NCBI GenBank assembly: GCA_964036045.1 | Contig: OZ038392.1 | Coordinates: forward strand, 21,850,090-21,914,089 | Direction of reading: 5' to 3' | From: Eutreptiella sp. 'Long Island Sound 2002' | Lineage: Eukaryota > Euglenozoa > Euglenophyceae > Eutreptiales > Eutreptiaceae | DNA: 64,000 bases | Part shown: positions 48,396-56,310 of the stretch, piece by piece | Layout of the letters: the number at the start of each line of letters is the position of its first letter | Position numbering within the stretch: the first letter of the stretch is position 1 | The notes under the pieces: model-generated | Seen by the model: the letters and a program-made list of their open reading frames with translations, nothing else | Database searches by the model: none | Told to the model about the DNA's origin: nothing | Made by a program: the position numbers and the translations under genes

Positions 48396-50399
48396 ATGGA
48401 GGCTTTGGGTGCAGCCGGAGTGTGCATTGGGGATTGGGTGGAACAACATCGGCGGGGTTTGGGGACCCGAAGGGTGGGACCGGGGCTGGTGTTGCAAGCT
48501 GCCACGGTAAGGGCATCGGATGAGCAGCTAACATTCGATGCAACCACCACTTTTGCCCACATCCGTGTGTCACGACAGGTTTTTGGAGAGGTCACTGGGT
48601 CGTGTCTTAGTGACACGATCTACCCCATTATGGATGCCAACCCCAACCTTTTGGGTTGCACCCTTGATTTGGTGAATGCCGACACCGATGCCCTGGTGTC
48701 TGTTTTTCGAAGCAAGGTGAGCGCGAAGGTTGGAACACGGGTCACCAACTTCATCACCCCCCTTTTCCAGGACCTCGATGAAGGTGGGAAAAGAAAAGCC
48801 GGGTGCCAATTTTCTGCCCAAAAGGCAAAAAAGGAAGAGGTCCCCGTGATACATCACGAGCGAGTTTTTGAGGTGAAGGACTGTGCCTCTGTTTTGCCGG
48901 TTTTTTCTCTTCCTTCAAATGGGTCCACGGCCTGGGCCGACCCATACTATGGTTTCACCACCCCGTTTTTTTATACTTCCGCCACTGTTGTTGCATGGCC
49001 ATTGCATAGTGCAGATCCACTCATTGGTTCTGGTGACGAACCAATTGAGTCCCCTGAGTGGGTGGGATTCAATGAATCACTCCCAGACCTTGTTCGCTTG
49101 GAGCACTGTGTTTTGCGTGCAACTTTGAGTCCCTCATTGTACAAATTACATACTGAGGTGGCTACCCTCGATCCGCTCCAAGGCACACCAATTTTTAACG
49201 AAAAGTTTCCTTCTATTGGAAGGAAGTTTGATTCTTATGACAGGGTGCAGTTTTTTGGAAAGCATCATAGCATCCGTATCAATGAATGGGGTGAGGATTA
49301 TCATGACTTTCCACACCTTGAGAATGTCACGACAGATTTGCACCATGACATTCAGACCCAAGCAGGCCTGCCCTTGAATATTGAGATTGTTGCCTATGTT
49401 GGTGCACTTGGTGCTGCTCAACATTGGCATAGGGATTTTCCCCGCAAGGTGATCCCTGAGGGACATCATGCATTTGCTGTTTTTTTCCCTTTGAATTATC
49501 AACTTAATGGAAACCAGTGGATACATGGTTCATCGGTGGGCTTTCCTGTTCCTTGGGTTGTCAGGGAGATGGATGCTGGTTTGGGAGACGCATTTGTGTT
49601 GAATGTGTGTTCCATTCATCGTGGTGGTGGCTTGCCCGAGGGTGTGCCGCCGGTTGATGAGATCTCACAGAGAAGGAATGTACGGTGGGTGGGTTTCATG
49701 CTTCTGTCTACCACTGCCCTGCCCAAAAATGTCACGGAAGGTATTAACCCACCGTTTTGGGCAGAGGACCCTTCCATGACATTAGATGCTCCCGATGTTG
49801 CCCACTGTGGTGTCAAGTCATGCAGAAAACGCCCTACCTCCATTTGTTATGGGTGTAAAAAAAAGGTTTTGTGCCCCACACACAAGACCCAGATGTGTGC
49901 ATCATGTGATGCTCCTGTGACTGCCCAGGATGTACCGTCCTCCTCTGGGGATGTTGCGATGCCAGACAGTAATGGCTCTGTTTCTGTGGATTTCCCATAC
50001 ACATGTTTTTTCGCTGTGGGCACTACAAGTGTTCATCTCATGTGGCACCCTCAGAAGCCCGGGGTGCACAAGGCACGTGATGAGTTGGATTGTCCTTGTT
50101 GGGAAGCGATGCATGGAGGTGGTGAAATTGGCACCCCCACCCCCGAGGATTCTCACCTGATCCGTGCTGATGCTGGAACGGTGTTGGTGTTGCGACATGG
50201 GAGGTGGGGGGGGTTTGCAATGGGTGGTGACAAGGAGGGTGGTGGCAAAGAGAAAGCGGAGGTGTTTGGTTGGTACATGGTCCCCACGGAACACAAAATG
50301 GTCGATATGTCAATCCTGCTGCGCGCCGGTGCAATGGTTGAAGCGGTGGACAAGTCGGGGAAGATTGTTGAGGACACGTACTGGTGCGCATGCCATCAG
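48396..50399 (+). CDS. 2OG-Fe(II) oxygenase / zinc-finger protein, first main exon
   Basis: An open frame of 668 codons from ATG 48,396 (TCATGG), with a strong acceptor just upstream at 48,359. Residues about 320-435 form a double-stranded beta-helix dioxygenase. H345 and D347 (QHWHRDFP) give HxD, H408 lies in CSIHRGGG, and an Arg near 430 (RRNVRWVGFML) is the expected 2-oxoglutarate ligand. These are the ligand types that bind Fe(II) and 2-oxoglutarate in this family, although the H-to-R gap is long. A Cys/His cluster follows at 471-500 (CGVKSC, CYGCKKKVLCPTH, CASC), B-box- or zinc-ribbon-like. The frame continues after a 231-bp phase-0 intron. The substrate is unknown. The transposase neighbours suggest a nucleic-acid or chromatin role, which is inference. 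The next exon is interrupted by a hAT element, so this copy is probably non-functional. Confidence 0.7.
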
Positions 50400-50630
50400 G
50401 TTTGTGCTATGGGGCTTGCAATGTGGTGTTCTTCAATGTGCAACAAGGGGTGCAACAAGGTACCTTATCGCGCACCTTATCGCGCGATAAGGTACCTTGT
50501 TGCGCTTGGTACATTGCATCATTTAATTGCATTCCATTTAATTATGCTGTGTCCGGTGGCACCCGTTGCATTCTTTATTCGTTGCTGCACAAATACTCCC
50601 ATATTCACCCATCTGTTGTTATCTTCTCAG
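50400..50630 (+). other. Intron (phase 0, 231 bp)
   Basis: The donor CATCAG|GTTTGT and the acceptor TTATCTTCTCAG|GTGACT both fall at codon boundaries, so splicing joins TYWCACHQ to VTVVQWPRLD. The intron is 77 codons long with no stop, so the frame also reads through. Its translation (CNKGCNKVPYRAPYRAIRYL) is just the palindromic repeat, which argues for removal. Confidence 0.7.
50439..50505. repeat. CCTTGTTGC / CCTTATCGC array 2 (in intron)
   Basis: Two GTGCAACAAGG units lead into CAAGGTACCTTATCGC and the perfect palindrome CCTTATCGCGCGATAAGG, then GGTACCTTGTTGCGC. It lies wholly inside the predicted intron 50,400-50,630. Confidence 0.9.
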
Positions 50631-50989
50631 GTGACTGTAGTCCAATGGCCCCGTTTGGACCTTGTGCAAGCACCTGCAGCACCAGATGTCGCTGGGTCCA
50701 AGGTTGGACATGTGGCGCCAGCTGCTGAGGCCTTTACTGGAGTGGGGGAGGAGTGGTTCCTGCCAGGCCCCCCAACAGTGTTTGAGGCTACAGGGTTGGG
50801 GAATGAGGTAACCCTCCCTGGGCAGGCCCCCACCACAAAGACACATTGGTGTCGGTCATTTAAGCTGAAAGTCCGCCAGGGGGGGGTGCAAACTGTGAAG
50901 GCATTCACCCTCCCCGTCGTTTGTAGCCTTTGGACCTCAGATGAAAAGACTAATTTTTGGGTGGCTGTGTTGTGCTATGTTTCTTACTA
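50631..50989 (+). CDS. Oxygenase gene, second exon, part before the hAT insertion
   Basis: The frame starts VTVVQWPRLDLVQAPAAPD at the acceptor and carries a region of about 120 residues (KTHWCRSFKLKVRQGGVQTV, FWVAVLCYVSYY) of unknown function. It is cut at 50,989 by a transposon. Past the insertion point the apparent frame runs into hAT sequence and stops at 51,098, so a terminus there would be spurious. The true continuation begins at 52,221 in the same reading frame once the element and one target copy are removed. Confidence 0.7.
50982..50989. other. hAT target-site duplication, left copy (TCTTACTA)
   Basis: The 8-bp sequence TCTTACTA directly abuts the left terminal TAGGGATGCAG and is repeated exactly at 52,213-52,220. 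An 8-bp duplication is diagnostic of the hAT superfamily. Confidence 0.95.
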
Positions 50990-52212
50990 TAGGGATGCAG
51001 GTTCGAATTCGCTCGAATTCGAATTCGCCCCGAATTCGCACGAATTCGTGGACCGCTCCGAACTCGAATTCGCAACTTCCGATTCGAATCCTCCCTGATT
51101 CGCTTGATTGAATCCATAGGCACGTACAATTTACCTTCTAGGTTGCAATGCACCTGTTTACATATGGGTATGCCACTACCCAGTACCATGTCGCATAAAA
51201 GATTTCCCAAAAGCTTCGGTAACCTTGCAATTTTTGTTGTTTGTTGTTGCTTGCATTTACCAAGCTCAAACGATTTGACGATTTGACAAAAAAAAAGAAA
51301 ATCAAAACCAAGAAATCCAAAGTTCCTTGATTCTTTCAAATGCGTTTTGGAAAAGAAGCAGCAACGAAGCATGCAAGATCACCAATCCACACACAAACCA
51401 TCACATGTGAACCACTTGTTGCCCTTATTGGGCCTTCATTCATTGCACTCTTGAATTGAATCGTTGGACTTGAAGTCATCTAAGAGAGAGCATACACGGC
51501 ACCGGGAAGGGTAAGGAGGGTACCGCTGTCAAGGATACGCAAGAGCTACAAGGGGCTATGTACATAGCTTATAGGGAGGTTGGAGCAGGTGCGCTGGCTG
51601 GGTGCAGCTCTGTGCAAGTCAGTAGCTTCGTGCACACGTCGTTGTGGGTGCCCAGGGCCTCACTGCGGCTGCGTCGGGCTGCTCTCGGCTGCTTCTCCTT
51701 CCACACACGCCCGACAGTGCCTGGTTGCCAAGGGGCAACATGTTTTGACTGTCAAAAAGTAGAAAAAAAAAGTCGAAAATCAAAAGTTCGGGACGGGTTT
51801 TTCTCCAAACTGGTGGACTTCTGGGGGGGATGGAGGGTACCGCCGTGTTCGGTGGAGCTAGGCGGACACAGCGGTGTGTTCAAAACGCAAAAGTAAATTT
51901 TGTTTTCGAAAACGAGTACGCAGGCACCGGACAAGAAAATCAACGGCTCAATCGAAGCAGAATCATCATAGTTTTCATTGTATCAAGTCAAAAAAATATT
52001 ACATCGCACAGTTCAAAGTTAGTTTTTCATCTGGAGTAAAGACGGCGCACGCGTGATCATTTTGCCGTCGCCTGCGAATTCGCAGCGCGAATTCGCCCCG
52101 AATTCGCAGTACTAAGAATTTCCGGCCGAATTCGCAGCGAATTCGCGCTGCGAACGAATTCGCAGCGAATTCGGCGAATTCAAATTGAATTCGCTGCGAA
52201 TCTGCATCCCTA
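50990..52212. mobile_element. Non-autonomous hAT element (1,223 bp)
   Basis: Terminal inverted repeats TAGGGATGCAG / CTGCATCCCTA are flanked by the exact 8-bp duplication TCTTACTA. Both ends carry dense subterminal GAATTCG / CGAATTC motifs in direct and inverted orientation (about 51,003-51,085 and 52,070-52,200), as expected for hAT transposase binding. The 900-bp centre is AT-richer and has no recognisable transposase, so mobilisation would need a source elsewhere. The element sits in the coding exon of the oxygenase gene. Removing it with one duplication copy joins TA|T to give Tyr and keeps the frame, so the insertion is younger than the coding sequence. Confidence 0.93.
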
Positions 52213-52220
52213 TCTTACTA
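52213..52220. other. hAT target-site duplication, right copy (TCTTACTA)
   Basis: Exact copy of 50,982-50,989 immediately after the right terminal CTGCATCCCTA. Confidence 0.95.
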
Positions 52221-53127
52221 TGAGGGGGGGCGTAAGAATCAGTTCAGGTGCCTCATCCCCACTGAAGACAACTTCCGTTGGGTCACGCACCATGCATTGC
52301 GCAATTTCCGCGCTTTTGGGGGGGATGACTTGCCTCCATATGTTGAGGACTGGATGAAGGAATGGGAAAACTCCAGTGCCCCCAGATATGGTCGTGGTAT
52401 CACAAAACAGGAGGTTAATGTGGATGAGAGTTCAGACAGTGATGCCACCCCCCTTGCCCAGAGAAAGTGTGGGCAGCCCAGTGACCTCAAGGGTAAGGGC
52501 CCAAAAAAGCCAAAGCCCGAGGGCAAGAAGGGAGGAACGCCAGCAGCAGGCAGGCAGCAGGCAGCAACAGCAGGCAGTGTTCCTGGCAGTGCTGGTCCTG
52601 TCACCCTCAGTGCCACGAGCGTGCACAATATTGTAGGTGCACTCACTGAGGATTTCGCATCCGGGGTGCTTGCAAGTGTGAAGGATGCAGTGACATCCCA
52701 AGCAACATCAGTTGTTGCAGCTGCACTGAGGGAGGAGAGGCGGAGTGAGGTTGCAGCGCGGTTGAAGAGACAAGAGGAGAAAACAAAAACAATGGAGGAC
52801 AAACTGGAGTTGGCCCTTGCTGAGCAAGCCAGGCTGCGGGAGGCAAAGGAAAAGGCAGAGGCAACCTCCAAGGAAACACAAGACAAATTGACAACAAGTA
52901 GTGCTGAGGTTGCACGGCTCAGAAGTGAGAGGGATTCTTTGCGAGAGCGAGTGGAGAGTTTGGAGGTAGACAAGGCTAACCTTCAGGATAATTTGAATGC
53001 AGCCTTGGGAACCCATGTGCACAGCCCCCGTGCGTCAACAGCTGAACTCACCACGCCCCGAAAGCAGCCCAGGCCTTCAAGTTCCTGGCCTGCCAGTCCA
53101 TCTAAGCCTCCTTTTTCTCAGGAGTGA
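52221..53127 (+). CDS. Oxygenase gene, second exon resumed: basic linker and coiled coil
   Basis: The frame resumes with EGGRKNQFRCLIPTEDNFRW and a globular piece (FRAFGGDDLPPYVEDWMKEW). A low-complexity Lys/Gly/Ala/Gln linker follows (about 52,490-52,580), then a long charged coiled coil (about 52,726-53,000; RLKRQEEKTKTMEDKLELAL and LRSERDSLRERVESLEVDK). After a Ser/Pro-rich segment the frame meets TGA at 53,125-53,127, and the same frame then continues for 227 codons into a second dioxygenase-like domain. The TGA may be a disabling mutation (a CGA to TGA change would suffice), an assembly error, or removed by a small intron: TTTTTCTCAG at 53,110-53,120 and CTCCTAAG just after are acceptor-like. 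Together with the upstream exons the protein would exceed 1,080 residues. Confidence 0.65.
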
Positions 53128-53811
53128 CTCCTAAGGGGTCCTGAGTTGCATGCCACCCCCAGTGAGGAGGAGTTGCTACAGTTTGCACGGGCCTTGCAAT
53201 TAAAGGGAGGGGAGAAGTTTGGTGCCCCAGTCCACACTGCACAATTCGGGTGGGGCCGAATTGGGCCCACATGGCAGGAGGCCCGCATTGTAAAGGCAAC
53301 ATTGAAGCCAAATGCCATTCATTTTTTGCATTTGGTGCGTGCATGGGCTTTGGCCACCCTCCCAAGTTGGTTTCATTGGTGCACTGTGCAAGTGGCACAC
53401 TACACGGGTCAGCAGCCCATGGTACCTCATTCACACCCACGTGATTCCACACCTCTCAGTGCTGTGGTTGAACTTGGTGACTTCCGTGGTGGTGGGTTGT
53501 GGATGGAGTGTGGTGGCAAGCTGTGGGCACCCAAATGTAAGACCACTGGAGAGGTGGTGCAAGTGGTGAACCACTTGGGTCGAGAGGTCCAAGGGGTTGT
53601 GTGCTCCGCGCGCAAAGGGTTGCCTTTCAACAGCGGGGCCCTACACAGGCCGTGGGATTGGGAAGGAGACAGGTGGTCCATTGTTTTGTACAATGGTGCA
53701 GATGTAAGCAGAGCCTCATTACAGGAGCGTGAGGAACTTATGGCACGTGGGTTTGCACCTTGTGGACAGCCTTGCGGCGGGTGGCACTGCGGATCACCCG
53801 ATTGCAACTAA
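53128..53811 (+). CDS. TET/JBP-like 2OG-Fe(II) oxygenase domain, same frame as upstream
   Basis: 227 codons in frame with the preceding coding sequence, ending TAA at 53,811. The block order matches TET/JBP-type dioxygenases: LPSWFHWCTVQVAHYTGQQP, then PHSHPRDSTPLSAVVELGDF and RGGGLWME, and near the end LPFNSGALHRPWDW with GDRWSIVLYN. The distal His (53,644) and the 2-oxoglutarate Arg (53,671) are clear. The proximal motif is odd: instead of a clean HxD there is HSHPRD (His at 53,428 and 53,434, Asp at 53,443), so iron binding may be altered or lost. In fungi, TET/JBP genes travel with KDZ transposons (known from the literature on that family); here the neighbour is a different transposase type. 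No in-frame ATG lies close after the TGA, so it is unlikely to be a separate gene. Confidence 0.65.
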   Translation, partial: LLRGPELHATPSEEELLQFARALQLKGGEKFGAPVHTAQFGWGRIGPTWQEARIVKATLKPNAIHFLHLVRAWALATLPSWFHWCTVQVAHYTGQQPMVPHSHPRDSTPLSAVVELGDFRGGGLWMECGGKLWAPKCKTTGEVVQVVNHLGREVQGVVCSARKGLPFNSGALHRPWDWEGDRWSIVLYNGADVSRASLQEREELMARGFAPCGQPCGGWHCGSPDCN

Positions 53812-53890
53812 TTGCCAGTTGACCTTTGTCTTTGCCCTGTTTGCAATTGCCAATTGTCATGACAATGATGCTAATGGGACCTTTGGTGTT

Positions 53891-54074
53891 TGCGCGATAA
53901 GGGGTGCAACAAGGTACCTTATCGCGCACCTTATCGCGCGATAAGGTGCGCGATAAGGTACCTTGTCGCGCCCCATTATCGCGCGATAAGGTGCGCGATA
54001 AGGTACCTTGTTGCACCCCCTTGTTGCGCAACAAGGTGCGCGATAAGGTACCTTGTTGCACCCCTTGTTGCACC
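53891..54074. repeat. CCTTGTTGC / CCTTATCGC array 3
   Basis: The densest array: repeated GCGCGATAAGG and GGTACCTTGTTGCACCCC units. It contains the perfect palindromes CCTTATCGCGCGATAAGG and CCTTGTTGCGCAACAAGG, often joined by a central GGTACC. It fills the gap between the TET/JBP-like domain and the DDE transposase. Confidence 0.92.
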
Positions 54075-54164
54075 ACTGTTACTCCTAATCGCAGCATTTT
54101 CAAAATGAAAGTCAAGGCATCAACTGCCGTCCAGAAGTGCTGTTCAACCCTCGAAGGCTAACGC

Positions 54165-55778
54165 ATGCAGCCACTGAAGAAAGTCTCCCGGAAGCAACAA
54201 CAGAAACGTTTGAAAATGGCTGAGCAGATTCTTAGGTCACTATTACAAGACGGAGAAGTACAAGTTCGGATGACATATCAAGGAGTTGTACATCTCCGTG
54301 GGGGGTGCGCCAGTGTGAAGGATGACAGTAATGCCACAGTGGAAGAGAAGGAGGCCTTAAGGGTTGTCAGACTAGTCCGTGGAATGCGTTTAAGTATTAG
54401 GCAAATGTATAGGTTGCCAAGGGCTTGTAGGAAAAAAGATTTGAACGCAGCAGGACAACAGCACACACCTTATTGGTGTACCACTAGGGCTGTTGTGTCT
54501 GAGACAGGTGCACCTCGGGCCTCAGCGAGCAACAAGCTTGCTGAGGTTGTCAACCACCAAATTAGTTTGTCGCAAGCTGCCAAAACATTTAACACCCATG
54601 GCCCAGACATCATTGTGGTGTTGTCGGCTGATGCCACCCCTTTATGGAAAGCATCAGCAACTCGGTGTGACATTTCTGTCCACTGTTGGCAACAACCAAG
54701 TGATGCAGGGGCCCCTAACCTATGGCCAATTGGGTGGGCCATGTGGGGGGGTGATGACACACATTTCATGCTAGCCATGGACAAGGCACATGACCTCAAT
54801 GGTCAGGTGCAGGATTTGTGTCACAACTGTGACATTGTGTGGGAAGGGAAAACACTAGGGTTCAAGTGTGTCATCACGGGGGATGGGAAAAATAAGCATG
54901 CCGGGAACCCCTCCTCCAAATCCAAGTGTTGGATTTGTGAGGAAGATAATAGCCTAGCATTTTTTGTAGGAGACATGAAGGGGGGGGTGAGGTGGGGTGC
55001 TTACCTCAGGTGCATCCCAACCGGGGGGAGAGTAGGTGACTACGTGCATGCAACATGTAGAATCCTGTGCATCCTCGTGAAAAGGCTAAGGGGGGAGTTC
55101 CACCAAAGAGGGATCCATGTTGGGGTGCGTGAGCTAGACGGGGAGATGCACGAGATCAAAGAATTTTGCAAGGGGATCCCAGAGGCAGAGAGGATTGCAG
55201 CAAGGCGGGCCAAAGAGGGAAGTTTTGACCTTACAATTGCCAATGCCTTCATGGCCAACCCCCAATGGGCAGACAACATTGTCACCATTGCCAAGGCACG
55301 TATGGGGAATGTGGAGACCCCTGCTGGGCCTTTGGTATGGGTGGTCCTTCGTACCCTCTTGCACCAGTTTGCACATATCCATAGGTTTTGGAGGCAAAAA
55401 GAATTTTTTACAAATAGTGATGTTGCCATGTACACTAATGCGGTGGACCGCTTTTGCGAGGCATGGGGGGACTTAGGGTGGAAGGTGAGCATGTGGGTCC
55501 ATTGGACATGTGCTCACTCACCTTATTTTGCACAGGCATATAGGAATATATATATATTTTCAAGCATTCCAAGTGAAAAAAGGAATAGCCCTTTCAAGAG
55601 GGACCTACACAACAGTTGTAAGGGATGGGCTCTCTTAAAGCCAAGGTTATCTAGGCTCTCCGTGGGCCATGTTGTAAATATGAATAACCTGGACATGGGG
55701 TTGCTTGCACGGAACGTACAGGAGGCAGAGGAGAGAGACAAAGCAGAAATCCTACTAGGACGTCGCAGGTTGCGGTAG
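54165..55778 (+). CDS. DDE transposase with RAG1/Transib-like catalytic layout
   Basis: A single 537-residue frame, ATG 54,165 to TAG 55,778. Candidate catalytic acids are D156 (VLSADATPLW), D240 (VITGDGKNKH) and E471 (SIPSEKRNSPFK). Zinc-ligand candidates are C255/C258 (KCWICEE) and H446/H451 (VHWTCAH). RAG1 uses D600, D708, E962 with C727/C730 and H937/H942. Here too the pairs are CxxC and HxxxxH, the first pair follows the second Asp closely (15 versus 19 residues), and the distance from the last His to Glu is 20 in both. This supports a Transib/RAG1-type RNase H-fold cut-and-paste transposase, although pairwise identity looks low and related superfamilies also carry CxxC/HxxxH inserts. 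The N-terminus is basic (KKVSRKQQQKRLKMAE). It appears intact, the only complete transposase frame in the window. Its last 50 codons are duplicated at 61,510-61,661. Confidence 0.7.
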   Translation: MQPLKKVSRKQQQKRLKMAEQILRSLLQDGEVQVRMTYQGVVHLRGGCASVKDDSNATVEEKEALRVVRLVRGMRLSIRQMYRLPRACRKKDLNAAGQQHTPYWCTTRAVVSETGAPRASASNKLAEVVNHQISLSQAAKTFNTHGPDIIVVLSADATPLWKASATRCDISVHCWQQPSDAGAPNLWPIGWAMWGGDDTHFMLAMDKAHDLNGQVQDLCHNCDIVWEGKTLGFKCVITGDGKNKHAGNPSSKSKCWICEEDNSLAFFVGDMKGGVRWGAYLRCIPTGGRVGDYVHATCRILCILVKRLRGEFHQRGIHVGVRELDGEMHEIKEFCKGIPEAERIAARRAKEGSFDLTIANAFMANPQWADNIVTIAKARMGNVETPAGPLVWVVLRTLLHQFAHIHRFWRQKEFFTNSDVAMYTNAVDRFCEAWGDLGWKVSMWVHWTCAHSPYFAQAYRNIYIFSSIPSEKRNSPFKRDLHNSCKGWALLKPRLSRLSVGHVVNMNNLDMGLLARNVQEAEERDKAEILLGRRRLR

Positions 55779-55821
55779 ACAAGAGATGTCACAAAGTGGT
55801 TGTCTTGTGCATGCTTCATAG

Positions 55822-55949
55822 GGTGCAACAAGGGGTGCAACAAGGGGTGCAACAAGGGGGGTTTTCGCGCGATAAGGGGGTGCAACAAGGGGTGCAACAA
55901 GGGGGGGTTGTTGCGCAACAAGGGGTGCAACAAGGGTGCAACAAGGGGT
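55822..55949. repeat. GTGCAACAAGG array 4
   Basis: Direct repeats of GGGTGCAACAAGG with one CGCGCGATAAGG unit and an inverted TTGTTGCGCAACAA centre. It lies just downstream of the DDE transposase stop. The matching copy is at 61,705-61,832. Confidence 0.92.
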
Positions 55950-56123
55950 TGTACCCATTTTTGAAAATGGTTAACAATGGAGTACAAGGTTGGGAAGCAG
56001 AGTCCCTATAGGTCATTTGGGCCCCCTTAGGACACATGACCCCTTAAAACCCCCCATGGGTACTACAAGACACCTTTTAGGTGTTTACAAGTTTGGGTGC
56101 AACAAGGTACCCTTTTCCATCAG

Positions 56124-56310
56124 GTCCCAGTGCACCACGCCAAGCTTTCTCCCAAAGCGGAGGAAAAAATCCGTGATTGGGCACTTTTGCACTGGCGGAA
56201 AGGTGACACGAAGTCATCTTTTCAAGTTCACCAGTTTGCAGCCCTTGTTGCTCAAAACCAAGGGTTGGTTTTTAAAACCGAGGATGGCTTGCCTTCCACT
56301 GGGTGGTGGG
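56124..56310 (+). pseudogene. Truncated duplicate of the pogo-like DDE exon start
   Basis: After the acceptor-like TTTTCCATCAG (ending 56,123) the frame reads VPVHHAKLSPKAEEKIRDW, as at 62,007, and continues through the CENP-B-type HTH to STGWW. It then breaks at 56,310, where GC-rich sequence replaces it. It is a broken copy made by the 684-bp duplication. Confidence 0.85.

Larger units (their letters stand above)
55627..56310. repeat. 684-bp direct duplication, left copy
   Basis: Near-identical to 61,510-62,193 at a constant offset of 5,883 bp with only scattered substitutions and no net indel. It spans the last 50 codons of the DDE transposase, palindromic array 4, and the start of the pogo-like exon up to the TGW codons. 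The match begins at GGGCTCTCTT and ends at GGGTGGTGGG. Confidence 0.95.

Noticed and set aside
50400-50630. Coding status of the in-frame stretch CNKGCNKVPYRAPYRAIRYL
   Set aside because: It is flanked by good donor and acceptor sites at codon boundaries and is made of the palindromic repeat, so it is treated as an intron.
50991-51098. C-terminus of the oxygenase frame ending at 51,098
   Set aside because: These residues (EFEFAPNSHEFVDRSELEFA) are translated hAT subterminal repeats; the true continuation is at 52,221.
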